Assembly: GCA_029864235.1 (NCBI GenBank)
Contig: JAOTTW010000006.1
Location: 1-40,238 of the forward strand
DNA length: 40,238 nt
Direction of reading: 5' to 3'
Source: Candidatus Nitrosopumilus sp.
Lineage (GTDB): Archaea > Thermoproteota > Nitrososphaeria > Nitrososphaerales > Nitrosopumilaceae
This document shows positions 25,502 to 33,696 of this stretch, one piece after another (position 1 is the stretch's first letter; every line of letters starts with the position of its first letter). The notes under the pieces are model-generated. The model made no database searches and had not been told where the DNA came from. It was given only the letters and a program-made list of their open reading frames with translations. The position numbers and the translations under genes were made by a program.

Positions 25502-26181
25502 TGGATAATAGACGAAAATATGTTATCCCTGGAGATGTAGTGACTACCGGTCCCTACAGACCTGAACAAAATGTTATTTTGGAAGGAAGCAAGATAATTG
25601 CTACAACTGTAGGCATTTCAGAAATTTATGATGATTCTGTTAAAGTAATTCCATTAACTGGAAAATATATTCCAAAAATCAATGATCTTGTAATTGGAAA
25701 AGTTATCTCTCATTCATCCTTGTCATGGGAATTAGATATCAACTCTTGTTATGTTGGATTTTTACCCGCACAGGATGTCTTTGGACGGGATTTTTCAGCA
25801 CATGCTGATGATTTATCTTCCAAACTAAAAACAGGTGATCTTGTTGCAGCAAGAATTGCCAATTTTGATAGGACACGTGATCCTCTTGTAACAATATCTG
25901 ATAGGGATCTTGGGAAGATCGACACTGGAGACTTGGTTAAAATATCTTCAAGTAAAGTCCCACGCCTAATTGGAAAAAGAGGTACGATGATTCAAACAAT
26001 TGAGATGGCTACAAACGCAGCAATAACCATAGGACAAAATGGCTGGGTAGTAGTTTCTTGTGAGAATCCCGAGGGATTATTAAAGGCTAAAAAAGCAATC
26101 CAAATGGTTGATGAACAAGCACATATTGCAAATTTAACTGATCAGATAAAAGAAATGTTAGAATCAAAAGGTGAATCATAA
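25501..26181 (+). CDS. rrp4: Exosome subunit Rrp4 (S1 and KH domains)
   Basis: RNA-binding cap subunit of the archaeal exosome. The 226-residue chain has an N-terminal domain (KYVIPGDVVTTG), an S1 domain at about residues 60-135 (DLVIGKVISHSSLSWELDIN) and a KH domain (VPRLIGKRGTMIQTIEMATN). It overlaps SBDS by 1 nt at the 5' end and rrp41 by 1 nt at the 3' end, indicating tight coupling. Confidence 0.95.
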   Translation: MDNRRKYVIPGDVVTTGPYRPEQNVILEGSKIIATTVGISEIYDDSVKVIPLTGKYIPKINDLVIGKVISHSSLSWELDINSCYVGFLPAQDVFGRDFSAHADDLSSKLKTGDLVAARIANFDRTRDPLVTISDRDLGKIDTGDLVKISSSKVPRLIGKRGTMIQTIEMATNAAITIGQNGWVVVSCENPEGLLKAKKAIQMVDEQAHIANLTDQIKEMLESKGES

Positions 26182-26918
26182 TGGGTGGAAGGGAGTCAGA
26201 ATTAGTTTTACTAGATGAAAATGGAATTCGATGCGATGGGAGAAAAGTAGATGAACCAAGAAGAATAATGATTAAAGCTGGCGGACTAAAAAATGCAGAT
26301 GGATCAGCTTACATTGAATTTGGTGATAACAAAATACTTGTTGGAGTTTTTGGTCCAAGAGATGTTCATCCTAAACACATGTCAAACACTGATACTGGTA
26401 TCCTAAGAGTTAGGTATCATATGGAGCCATTCTCAGTATCTGAAAGAAAAAATCCTGCTCCATCAAGAAGAGAAATTGAAATTTCTAAAGTTATCAAAGA
26501 GGCACTTCAACCTGCAGTCATATTGGATAAATTCCCAAGAACTGCAGTTGATGTTTTCATTGAAGTTCTTCAAGCCGATGGTGGTACTCGTTGTGCTGCA
26601 CTTTCTGCTGCATCTGTTGCATTAGCTGATGCAGGAATTCCGATGAGAGACATGGTTGCTGCATGTGCTGCAGGAAAAGTTGCAGACACTGTAGTTCTTG
26701 ATGTAAATAATGAAGAGGATCAAGCAGGTCAAGCAGATATGCCTATTGGCTACATGCCAAATCTGAAAAAAATTACCTTACTACAATTAGATGGTGTTCT
26801 TACTCCAGAAGAATATAAGAAATGTATTGAAACTGGAATTATTGGGTGCAAAATTGTTTATGATTTACAAAAGAAAGCTTTGCATGACAAATACTTTGGT
26901 AGTGGAGGAGAACAATAA
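26181..26918 (+). CDS. rrp41: Exosome subunit Rrp41 (catalytic RNase PH)
   Basis: Phosphorolytic 3'-5' exoribonuclease subunit of the hexameric ring. The 245-residue RNase PH domain has ENGIRCDGRKVDEPRRIMI, the RNA/phosphate-contact region RYHMEPFSVSERKNPAPSRRE and VFIEVLQADGGTRCAALSAA. The acidic catalytic region is EEDQAGQADMPIGYMPN. Asp residues there mark it as the active subunit, unlike Rrp42. It is adjacent to rrp42 with no gap. Confidence 0.96.
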   Translation: MGGRESELVLLDENGIRCDGRKVDEPRRIMIKAGGLKNADGSAYIEFGDNKILVGVFGPRDVHPKHMSNTDTGILRVRYHMEPFSVSERKNPAPSRREIEISKVIKEALQPAVILDKFPRTAVDVFIEVLQADGGTRCAALSAASVALADAGIPMRDMVAACAAGKVADTVVLDVNNEEDQAGQADMPIGYMPNLKKITLLQLDGVLTPEEYKKCIETGIIGCKIVYDLQKKALHDKYFGSGGEQ

Positions 26919-27731
26919 ATGTCCTCAAGTATAATAGATGAATTAAAAAAATCACAAATTCTTGAATTATTGGAACAAGGAAAACGAATTGATGGTAGGG
27001 CATTGGATGAAACAAGAGAATTAATTATTGAGACAAATGCAATTCCAAAAGCTAATGGGTCTGCAAGAGTTAGGCTTGGTGATAGCGAAGTAGTTTGTGG
27101 TGTAAAAATCCAACCTGATAGACCTTTTCCTGATATGGGTGATAAAGGAATATTCATTTGCACTGCTGAACTTTTGCCTCTATCTCATCCTAGTGTTGAA
27201 ACTGGCCCTCCTGGCCCTGATGTAATTGAATTAGCAAGAGTTGTTGATAGAGGAATTAGAGAAAGTCATATGATTGATCTGTCCCAATTAGTAATTAAAA
27301 AAGACAAGTCTGTTGTAGGTGTTTTTGCTGATAATGTTGTATCTGATTACGATGGAAATCTTTTTGACGCTTGTGCATATGCTGCAACAGCTGCTATATT
27401 ATCTTCAAAAACCCCAAAATGGGAATTAAATGATGATATCCCAACACTTGTTGAAGGTCAAGAATCTGACGTACCAATTACAACAATACCTGTCTCTGTA
27501 ACTATGGGTAAAATTGGAAATCATATTATTGTTGATCCAAACGCTGATGAATGGGATGTAATGGATGCAAGAATAACCATCACTACTGATTCTGATGGAA
27601 ATATTTGTGCCTCACAAAAAGGTGGAAATGATGGTTTCAGTATGGATGAGATTGTAAGATGTGGAGAAATATCTATTATGATCGGCTCAAAAATTCGAGA
27701 AAAATTAAAACAAGTAAAGGAAGGCAATTAG
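26919..27731 (+). CDS. rrp42: Exosome subunit Rrp42 (structural RNase PH)
   Basis: Non-catalytic partner of Rrp41; alternating Rrp41/Rrp42 dimers form the hexameric ring. The 270-residue chain begins with the family pattern GKRIDGRALDETRELIIE. It continues with GSARVRLGDSEVVCGVK, ETGPPGPDVIELARVVDRGIRE and GNLFDACAYAATAAIL. It starts immediately after the rrp41 stop. Confidence 0.95.
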   Translation: MSSSIIDELKKSQILELLEQGKRIDGRALDETRELIIETNAIPKANGSARVRLGDSEVVCGVKIQPDRPFPDMGDKGIFICTAELLPLSHPSVETGPPGPDVIELARVVDRGIRESHMIDLSQLVIKKDKSVVGVFADNVVSDYDGNLFDACAYAATAAILSSKTPKWELNDDIPTLVEGQESDVPITTIPVSVTMGKIGNHIIVDPNADEWDVMDARITITTDSDGNICASQKGGNDGFSMDEIVRCGEISIMIGSKIREKLKQVKEGN

Positions 27732-27735
27732 CAAG

Positions 27736-27945
27736 TTGGCCAAGAAAAAATCTCTAAAAGGATTGGGTGCAAGGTATGGAATTAAACTCCGAAAGCAATA
27801 TACCAAAATCCATCTTACGCTAAAAGAAAATAGAACTTGTCCTGAGTGCGGCTCAAAAAAATTTTCTAGAGATGCAGTCGGGATATGGTCGTGTAAAAAA
27901 TGTAGTTTCAAAATTGCAGGAACCGCATATGATATCAATCTTTAG
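27736..27945 (+). CDS. rpl37ae: Large ribosomal subunit protein eL43 (L37Ae)
   Basis: A 69-residue zinc-ribbon ribosomal protein. The start is TTG at 27736 (MAKKKSLKGLGARYGIKLRK). Zinc ligands lie in CPECGSKKF and CKKCSFK, 15-18 residues apart. It belongs to the conserved exosome operon. Its last 17 nt overlap the start of pcc1. Confidence 0.95.
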   Translation: MAKKKSLKGLGARYGIKLRKQYTKIHLTLKENRTCPECGSKKFSRDAVGIWSCKKCSFKIAGTAYDINL

Positions 27946-28174
27946 TGCAAAAATTTACGTTGATGCAAAAAAGAAAACAGCAGCAATTTTTGATTCCGTG
28001 AACATTGATAATGAATACTATCCTGAAAATCCCACAAAAACGAAAATGTCTCTAAATGAAAAAATTGAAATTTCTATAGAATCTGAGTATATTTCTCATC
28101 TTCGTGCAAATCTAAACTCTACTCTAAGATTAATTCAGGCAAGCTATGATTCAATTGAATCGGTAAAGATATAA
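27929..28174 (+). CDS. pcc1: KEOPS complex subunit Pcc1
   Basis: Pcc1 is the dimerising subunit of KEOPS, which makes the t6A modification of tRNA. I choose ATG 27929 (MISIFSAKIYVDAKKK), giving 81 residues, the normal Pcc1 size. An upstream in-frame start at 27872 would add residues that only shadow L37Ae. The fold pattern is beta-beta-alpha-beta (IEISIESEYISHLRANLNSTLRLIQASYDSI). Position between rpl37ae and prefoldin beta matches other archaea. An rpoP gene, often found in this gap, is absent. Confidence 0.85.
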   Translation: MISIFSAKIYVDAKKKTAAIFDSVNIDNEYYPENPTKTKMSLNEKIEISIESEYISHLRANLNSTLRLIQASYDSIESVKI

Positions 28175-28177
28175 TAA
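28169..28177 (+). promoter_or_regulatory. TATA box for prefoldin beta
   Basis: A TATA-like sequence (atataataa, at the end of pcc1) is centred about 26 nt before the prefoldin ATG at 28199. It allows a separate leaderless transcript in addition to operon read-through. Confidence 0.45.
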
Positions 28178-28198
28178 AACTCTAAACAAGAAAATAGT

Positions 28199-28606
28199 AT
28201 GTCAACAGGACAAATGCCCCCATGGCTTCAAGAACAACTCATGAAGCTACAACAATCACAACAAAATTTACAATCAGTCCTGACTCAAAAACAACATCTT
28301 CAAATGGAAAAAGTAGAAACTGAGAAAGCTCTTGAAGAATTACGAAAGGCAGATGAAGATGATAATGTATACAAACACTCTGGCTCAATTCTAATCAAAT
28401 CTACAAAAAAAGAACTAGTTGATGAACTTGAAGAAAAACTAGAGATGGCAAAAACACGTTTTACTGTACTTGAAAAACAAGAAACAAGAATCAAAGAAAC
28501 TCTTAAAGAACAAGAAACAAAAATTACTGAAATGATGAGAGGTGGAGCAGGAAGCGGCGCGAAGATGACTGATCAACCTGCTAAAATTGATGATCCTAGA
28601 AAATAA
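28199..28606 (+). CDS. pfdB: Prefoldin beta subunit
   Basis: Chaperone subunit that captures unfolded proteins and passes them to the thermosome. The 135-residue protein has two long helices forming the coiled coil (LMKLQQSQQNLQSVLTQKQ and DELEEKLEMAKTRFTVLEKQ) with the beta-hairpin between them (VYKHSGSILIKSTKKELV). Its C-terminal tail after residue 117 (Gly/Ala/Lys-rich, ending DDPRK) is longer than in many archaeal prefoldins. It closes the SBDS-exosome gene cluster. Confidence 0.93.
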   Translation: MSTGQMPPWLQEQLMKLQQSQQNLQSVLTQKQHLQMEKVETEKALEELRKADEDDNVYKHSGSILIKSTKKELVDELEEKLEMAKTRFTVLEKQETRIKETLKEQETKITEMMRGGAGSGAKMTDQPAKIDDPRK

Positions 28607-28656
28607 CCTATTAAAATTTCAAACAAAATATTAATAAATTAAATCAGTTATATTTA

Positions 28657-29343
28657 TTGAACTTTCAAAATTTGAGAATAATTGTAGATGAACGTGAGCG
28701 CAAGAGTGGCATCCCTGATCTACTAAGATCTGTAGGTCTCAATCTAGAAATGAAAACACTTCCGGTAGGTGATTATATTGTTGCACCTGAAATAGTCATT
28801 GAAAGAAAAAGTATTCGTGATTTACTATCATCTATATTTGATGGTCGATTATTTGATCAATGTTCAAGACTAAAGGAACATTTCCAATACCCAATAATAC
28901 TGTTAGAGGGAAACGTTGATGAAATTGATGAAATTGCTGATAATCCACTAATTTTTTATGGTGCAATTTCTACAGTAGTCATTGATTTTAAAATCCCTGT
29001 AATCCCTACTCCTAGCGCAATACATACAGCTAAACTCCTTGTTTCAATGTGTTCCAGAAAAGAATCTCCAAAAGGACCATATTTAAAGAAAATCAAAAAA
29101 TCAAATGATTTAGAAAAGCAACAATTATCATCATTATGTAGTCTTCCTGGAATTGGCGAGAAATTTGCAGTAAGAATGTTAGAAAAGTTTGGCACTCCTC
29201 TCAAAGTTTTTACTGCAACTACTACAGAGCTTGCAAAAATTGATGGTCTAGGTGAAGCAAGAGCAAAAAAAATTAAAAAAATTCTAGAATCTCAAAGTAC
29301 ATTTCTAAAAACAACAAATCAAAAAACTCTGCATGATGCATGA
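28657..29343 (+). CDS. xpf: XPF/ERCC4-family structure-specific endonuclease (short form)
   Basis: Nuclease acting at branched DNA in repair and fork processing. The ERCC4 domain carries IIVDERERKSGIP, GDYIVAPEIVIERKSIRDLL and FDGRLFDQCSRLKE, with the GDYxn-ERKxxxD active site. Tandem helix-hairpin-helix motifs follow (LCSLPGIGEKFAVRMLEKFG and LAKIDGLGEARAKKIKKIL). At 228 residues it lacks the helicase domain of euryarchaeal Hef and resembles the crenarchaeal form, which works with PCNA. The start is TTG 28657, or TTG 28672 giving MRIIVDERER. Confidence 0.92.
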   Translation: MNFQNLRIIVDERERKSGIPDLLRSVGLNLEMKTLPVGDYIVAPEIVIERKSIRDLLSSIFDGRLFDQCSRLKEHFQYPIILLEGNVDEIDEIADNPLIFYGAISTVVIDFKIPVIPTPSAIHTAKLLVSMCSRKESPKGPYLKKIKKSNDLEKQQLSSLCSLPGIGEKFAVRMLEKFGTPLKVFTATTTELAKIDGLGEARAKKIKKILESQSTFLKTTNQKTLHDA

Positions 29344-29377
29344 TATCATTAAATAAATTGATAAATATGTATCATTG

Positions 29378-30136
29378 ATGTTAGTCTCACTTGACTGGTT
29401 GAAAAAAAATCTATCTGATCCTAATCTTGTAATTTTAGATACCAGACCTAAACCCATGTTTTTGTATGGTCATCTTGAAAGTTCTCAATCATTATCGATA
29501 GAACAAGTAGTTCAATTCGATCAATACGGTTCAAATCTTGTTTTAGATGAAGAAAATTTTGCTGAACTGCTTAGTTCTCTGGGAATTGATGATACAAAAA
29601 CTGTTGTAGTGATTGGTGATTTTATGGATCCATCTGCAGCACGTATAGTGTGGACTTTTCTATATTTCGGACATGAAAGGACATTCTTACTTGATTCAAC
29701 AATTTCTAATTTACAAAGAAATGGATTTAAATTTATAAAAAAAACATTTACTCCACTGCGTACAAATTTTATTCCAAAGATAAATAGTACAATTAGAATT
29801 GATGCTGAAACACTCAAAAATAATTTAGATAAATTTACTATTTTAGATGCAAGAACCCCACAAGAATTTATGGGGGGTCATATACCAAATTCAAAACTCA
29901 TTCCATTCACGGAAGGTATCGGATATGATGAAAAGATCTTTAAAGATTCTGAATTCTTACAAAATCTTTTTTCTCAACAGATGATTTCAAAGACTAATCC
30001 GATTATTTGTTATTGTATGCACGGGCATAGGGCATCAAGTTTATTTCTTCAGTTAAAGATTGCAGGTTTTGAAAATGTCAAACTATATGATGGCTCATTT
30101 GTTGAGTGGTACGGAAGAAGATTCCCCCTTGAGTAA
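29378..30136 (+). CDS. Two-domain sulfurtransferase (rhodanese family)
   Basis: A 252-residue tandem rhodanese protein. The N-terminal domain (VILDTRPKPMFLYGHL) has no cysteine at the active-loop position and is structural. The C-terminal domain (ILDARTPQEFMGGHIPNSKLIPF) carries the active-site loop CMHGHRAS, with catalytic Cys at about residue 213. It would move sulfane sulfur from thiosulfate or mercaptopyruvate to an acceptor. ATG 29378 is preferred to the TTG just before it. The 3' end overlaps the convergent nob1 by 42 nt. Confidence 0.88.
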   Translation: MLVSLDWLKKNLSDPNLVILDTRPKPMFLYGHLESSQSLSIEQVVQFDQYGSNLVLDEENFAELLSSLGIDDTKTVVVIGDFMDPSAARIVWTFLYFGHERTFLLDSTISNLQRNGFKFIKKTFTPLRTNFIPKINSTIRIDAETLKNNLDKFTILDARTPQEFMGGHIPNSKLIPFTEGIGYDEKIFKDSEFLQNLFSQQMISKTNPIICYCMHGHRASSLFLQLKIAGFENVKLYDGSFVEWYGRRFPLE

Positions 30137-30601
30137 TTTCCTCTTCAACGTTGTTCCGCACATAGGGCATTCTTTTCCTGATATGTGATTTATACAACAA
30201 CCCGGGCAATAATGAACCCACCTGCCAACATCCTGAATACCTGTAGTCATTATTGGCGTTGTCTTTAGACCAATGTTTTTTGCAACATTTGTTATTGCAA
30301 AGTCATCTGTGATTAAGTGGCCATTGAGATTAATACAGAGTGCGATTATTGAAATGTCTTGTTTTGATAATTGTTGATAGTCTCCTGTTTCTTTTGCCGA
30401 CGCAATTGCAGAATTCATTGATTCATTATCTGGATCCATTATCTTAAGTCGATTTGTCTCAAAAAGAGTTCCTAATGCATCATGATTTTTTTTGATATGC
30501 TTGATCTCTTCATACACAAGTGAAGTAGTATAACAATCATTGTCAGATCCAAATGGAACTCCTGCATAAAATGCACTGGCATCTAAAATTCTAAAATCCA
30601 A
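30095..30601 (-). CDS. nob1: Nob1-type rRNA endonuclease (PIN domain plus zinc ribbon)
   Basis: Nob1 cleaves the 3' end of pre-16S rRNA during small-subunit maturation. The 168-residue protein begins with a PIN domain (FRILDASAFYAGVP; later acidic residues in SKQDISIIAL and LITDDFAI). It ends with a zinc ribbon (YCPGCCINHISGKECPMCGTTL, C-x2-C/C-x2-C). It overlaps NAD kinase by 11 nt upstream and the sulfurtransferase by 42 nt at its 3' end. Confidence 0.92.
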   Translation of the reverse strand: MDFRILDASAFYAGVPFGSDNDCYTTSLVYEEIKHIKKNHDALGTLFETNRLKIMDPDNESMNSAIASAKETGDYQQLSKQDISIIALCINLNGHLITDDFAITNVAKNIGLKTTPIMTTGIQDVGRWVHYCPGCCINHISGKECPMCGTTLKRKLLKGESSSVPLNK

Positions 30602-31406
30602 GCTTGCTCATCTGTCTCAAACCACGTTTCTTTAATCTAATAAAAACTGCTGGTTTTTTGTATTTTTTAATTATTATTGGTTCTTCAAATCCTGCAGATT
30701 TAACAACCTGTGCATCCATTACTATGCTGCAGTCATGAGATGATATTATTTCAATTTTCTCATCTGGAACAACAATTGATTCTAATCGATACACTGGCGC
30801 AACCGGTGTTATGATCAAGACATCCAAGCTTTCATGAAGAATTGGACCTCCCAATGAGAATGAGTGGCCTGTTGAACCACTAGGAGTTGCTATGATCACA
30901 CCATCCATCTTTTGTTTTACTGTGTCATTTTGAAATTTTATTTCAATTTCTGCAGTTTTTGTAAGATTTGTCCTGCAAATGTAGATCTCATTTAATGCGG
31001 GGGGGAATTCTTTTCCTCCACTTGATGCTACCACTCTGATTCTTTTATCCAAAAAAAACTTATCTTTTAAAATACTGTTTATTGCATCATCAATATCTTC
31101 AATAGTGATTTCTGCAAGAATTCCTCTATTGCCTCCCACATTAATGGTAAGGAGCGGTGTCTCATTTTCAAGATTTCTAAATACTCTGAGAGTTGTCCCA
31201 TCCCCGCCAAGTGTGACTACAAGATCCAAGTTCACCTTTTTTAATTCCTCAAGTGACTCTAGTTTTTTTGCCCCATCTACTACCACTGGAGATATAGTGT
31301 ACACTTCAGATTTTCTTGCAAGAAACTTTCTTGCAACATCTCTTGCAGCATCTTCTGAATCTTTTGAACCGACTTTACTTATGATTGCAACTTTATGAAG
31401 TTTCAA
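30591..31406 (-). CDS. nadK: NAD kinase
   Basis: Makes NADP+ from NAD+ using ATP or polyphosphate. The 271-residue chain has the diagnostic GGDGTTLR at residues 67-74, an NE motif in PPALNEIYI and the second conserved loop IIATPSGSTGHSFSLGGPI. The length is typical. It is co-directional with and overlaps nob1 by 11 nt. Confidence 0.95.
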   Translation of the reverse strand: MKLHKVAIISKVGSKDSEDAARDVARKFLARKSEVYTISPVVVDGAKKLESLEELKKVNLDLVVTLGGDGTTLRVFRNLENETPLLTINVGGNRGILAEITIEDIDDAINSILKDKFFLDKRIRVVASSGGKEFPPALNEIYICRTNLTKTAEIEIKFQNDTVKQKMDGVIIATPSGSTGHSFSLGGPILHESLDVLIITPVAPVYRLESIVVPDEKIEIISSHDCSIVMDAQVVKSAGFEEPIIIKKYKKPAVFIRLKKRGLRQMSKLGF

Positions 31407-31499
31407 ACAAATTTCTTATCTTTCATGTACTTAATAATGATATTTTTATTAAATTTTCTAGAAAAACAATTAAGTATGAAAACAAATTCATAAAATATC

Positions 31500-32345
31500 A
31501 TGAGTTACGCACATCCCGAAGTGTTAGTTAAAACTGAATGGGTGTCACAGAATCCGCCTGATAATAATAGAAAATTAGTTGAAGTAGATTATGATCCCGT
31601 AAATGGATATCAAAAGGGCCACATTAAAGGTGCTAGTCTAATTTGGTGGAAACGTGATATCAACGATCCAATTACTAGAGATATAATTAACAAAAAGCAA
31701 TTTGAAGAATTAATGTCAAAAAATGGAATTTCAAAAAACTCTGAAGTAATCCTTTACGGCGATTTTAACAATTGGTTTGCAGCTTTTGTTTTTTGGGTTT
31801 TCAAGTACTATGGTCATGAAAATCTCAAGATCATGGATGGCGGCAGAAAAAAATGGGAGTTAGAAAATAGAGAATACACAACAGAAGAACCAAAAATTAA
31901 TCCTTCTACATATTCTGCACTTCCACCTGATGAGGGATTACGTGCATACTTGTATGATGTGAGTCGTGCTCTAGAGCGTGAAGATACAGTGATGGTTGAT
32001 GTAAGGTCTCCCAAAGAATTTACAGGGGAAATTACTGCTCCTCCTGAATATCCAATGGAACATGCACAAAGAGGTGGACATATTCCAGGCGCAAACAACA
32101 TTCCATGGGCAACTGCTGTCAATGATAAAGATGGAACGTTCAAGTCTGTTGAAGAACTAAAACAAAATTATGAACCAAAAAGTGTTACTCCTGATAAAGA
32201 TATAATTTGTTATTGTAGAATAGGGGAAAGATCATCTCACAGCTGGTTTGTTTTAAAATATTTACTTGGATATCCAAAAGTTCGAAACTATGATGGCTCT
32301 TGGACTGAATGGGGAAATATGATAGGAAACCCAGTGGAAAAATAA
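31500..32345 (+). CDS. Thiosulfate/3-mercaptopyruvate sulfurtransferase
   Basis: A second two-domain rhodanese, 281 residues, only about 1.4 kb from the first. The inactive N-terminal domain holds LVEVDYDPVNGYQKGHIKGA. The catalytic C-terminal domain holds MVDVRSPKEFTGE, HIPGANNIPW and the active-site loop CRIGERSS with Cys239. The closing motif YDGSWTEWGNMIGNPVEK is typical of thiosulfate sulfurtransferases. It is followed after 1 nt by a small gene that may be its partner. Confidence 0.92.
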   Translation: MSYAHPEVLVKTEWVSQNPPDNNRKLVEVDYDPVNGYQKGHIKGASLIWWKRDINDPITRDIINKKQFEELMSKNGISKNSEVILYGDFNNWFAAFVFWVFKYYGHENLKIMDGGRKKWELENREYTTEEPKINPSTYSALPPDEGLRAYLYDVSRALEREDTVMVDVRSPKEFTGEITAPPEYPMEHAQRGGHIPGANNIPWATAVNDKDGTFKSVEELKQNYEPKSVTPDKDIICYCRIGERSSHSWFVLKYLLGYPKVRNYDGSWTEWGNMIGNPVEK

Positions 32346-32346
32346 A

Positions 32347-32658
32347 TTGCTTTTAGATCTGCCTATTCTAAAGAAAGGATCTTTTTACTACATTAAAGAT
32401 GCTAATACTGATTTTATCATGGAAGACAAGACAAAAAGAGGTCTAACCATTAAGGAAACCTCTGTTGATGAAAAACTCAAAGTTAAAGCTGACAAAGGCA
32501 TGATTCATGATATGGATGGAATTGGGCATTGGGTTCCAATAAGATGGTATTTTTCAAAAGATCAGTATGCTCTAGATCAGGTTTTATTTCATGCCCAAAA
32601 TATGGAAAAAAAATACACTGAACTACGTGAGTTGACCTGTCCTGAGGAAAATGACTGA
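32347..32658 (+). CDS. Unrecognised 103-residue protein downstream of a sulfurtransferase
   Basis: The start is TTG 32347, 1 nt after the sulfurtransferase stop, so the two are likely co-translated. The protein is soluble with DMDGIGHWVPIRWYFSKDQYALDQVLFHAQNMEKK and a single cysteine near the C-terminus (LTCPEEND) that could act as a sulfur acceptor, which is speculation. I do not recognise the family. Confidence 0.65.
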   Translation: MLLDLPILKKGSFYYIKDANTDFIMEDKTKRGLTIKETSVDEKLKVKADKGMIHDMDGIGHWVPIRWYFSKDQYALDQVLFHAQNMEKKYTELRELTCPEEND

Positions 32659-32663
32659 TAACC

Positions 32664-32671
32664 TTTTTAAA
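32664..32671 (+). promoter_or_regulatory. TATA box for the ferredoxin-fusion gene
   Basis: The sequence tttttaaa is centred about 27 nt before the ATG at 32695, predicting a leaderless mRNA. Confidence 0.55.
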
Positions 32672-32694
32672 CAAATTCTAATTAATTAAACTAA

Positions 32695-33645
32695 ATGTCA
32701 TTACTTCTTAAAGATCGCGTTTGGTCAATGGAAGCACCTACTGCAAAGAGAGGTGTATATCCATTACATGGTTTTAAGCTTGGACTTTATAGACTGCCGA
32801 TTCAACTTGAAGATCCAAATGAAATTAAATCTGTACATGATGGACTAAAAAAAGCATTTGAAATGGATGCTTATGCAGATAGGATTTTTGCTACATATCG
32901 TTGGAAAGAACAGAATATGAAAGATCCCGATGCAAAGGGATATGACGAAGTAGAGTTATCCGTCACTGTTGAAATTGTTACCGGTGAAGTTGTTGATATT
33001 ATTTATCAAATTTTTCCAATTGAAAAATTTGGAGATCCAAATTGGGTTAAGGATTATAGAAAGAAAGCAGATCATTTTGCTAAAATGATGATTGATACAA
33101 TTTTACGAAATACCATTTTAGCAGACAAGATGATCTCTTATCTTGCAAAAACAGAGAAACTAAATCATCCTCAAGCAATAAAAAGACTAGAGGAACTAAC
33201 TCCTTTGGCAAAAATTGTTCTCGGTGCTAAACCAAAACCAGTTGAAGCAACTGAAGAAGAAATAGATGATGAGGGTGGAGAAATTGAAATACCTGATGGT
33301 GCCAAACCTGGTCCAATTGATGTTGACTATAAATCTAAAATGAAACCATCGGCCCCATTTACTGCAGGTGATCATACAATAAAAACATGGGGCAGAAAAG
33401 CCTCCTCTAATAATGGCATCTTGGGAGTTTGGGGAGAATTTGTATCTGTTGATTATGATATTTGTGTTGCTGATGGAGGATGTATAGAAGCATGTCCTGT
33501 TGGTGTTTATGAGTGGTTTGATACTCCTGGAAACCCCGCATCTGAGAAAAAGCCACTAATGTCTAAAGAACCTGATTGTATCTTCTGTTTGGCATGTGAA
33601 GGTGTATGTCCACCACAGGCAATCAAGATCTTTGAGCAGAAATAG
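32695..33645 (+). CDS. 7Fe-type (3Fe-4S/4Fe-4S) ferredoxin with a unique N-terminal domain
   Basis: A 316-residue protein. The last 100 or so residues resemble the dicluster ferredoxin of Sulfolobus, including EWFDTPGNPASEKK between the clusters. Site 1 reads CVADGGCIEACP (C257, C263, C267) with Asp260 in place of the second cysteine, which favours a [3Fe-4S] cluster. Site 2, CIFCLACEGVCP (C295, C298, C301, C305), is complete for [4Fe-4S]. The N-terminal 190 residues are an unrecognised mainly alpha/beta domain, followed by an acidic linker (ATEEEIDDEGGEIEIPDG). It is a plausible partner for the 2-oxoacid:ferredoxin oxidoreductase, but that is inference. Confidence 0.85.
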   Translation: MSLLLKDRVWSMEAPTAKRGVYPLHGFKLGLYRLPIQLEDPNEIKSVHDGLKKAFEMDAYADRIFATYRWKEQNMKDPDAKGYDEVELSVTVEIVTGEVVDIIYQIFPIEKFGDPNWVKDYRKKADHFAKMMIDTILRNTILADKMISYLAKTEKLNHPQAIKRLEELTPLAKIVLGAKPKPVEATEEEIDDEGGEIEIPDGAKPGPIDVDYKSKMKPSAPFTAGDHTIKTWGRKASSNNGILGVWGEFVSVDYDICVADGGCIEACPVGVYEWFDTPGNPASEKKPLMSKEPDCIFCLACEGVCPPQAIKIFEQK

Positions 33646-33662
33646 TCAACACATTTTGCAAG

Positions 33663-33670
33663 TATAAATA
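33663..33670 (+). promoter_or_regulatory. TATA box for the GT2 gene
   Basis: The sequence tataaata is centred about 31 nt before GTG 33697. Confidence 0.5.
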
Positions 33671-33696
33671 ACAATTAACCATTCCATGAAATTAGG

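Noticed and set aside
27872-27928. Longer N-terminus for Pcc1 beginning at 27872
   Set aside because: The added residues merely read through the L37Ae coding sequence in another frame, and Pcc1 proteins normally begin at the point corresponding to ATG 27929.
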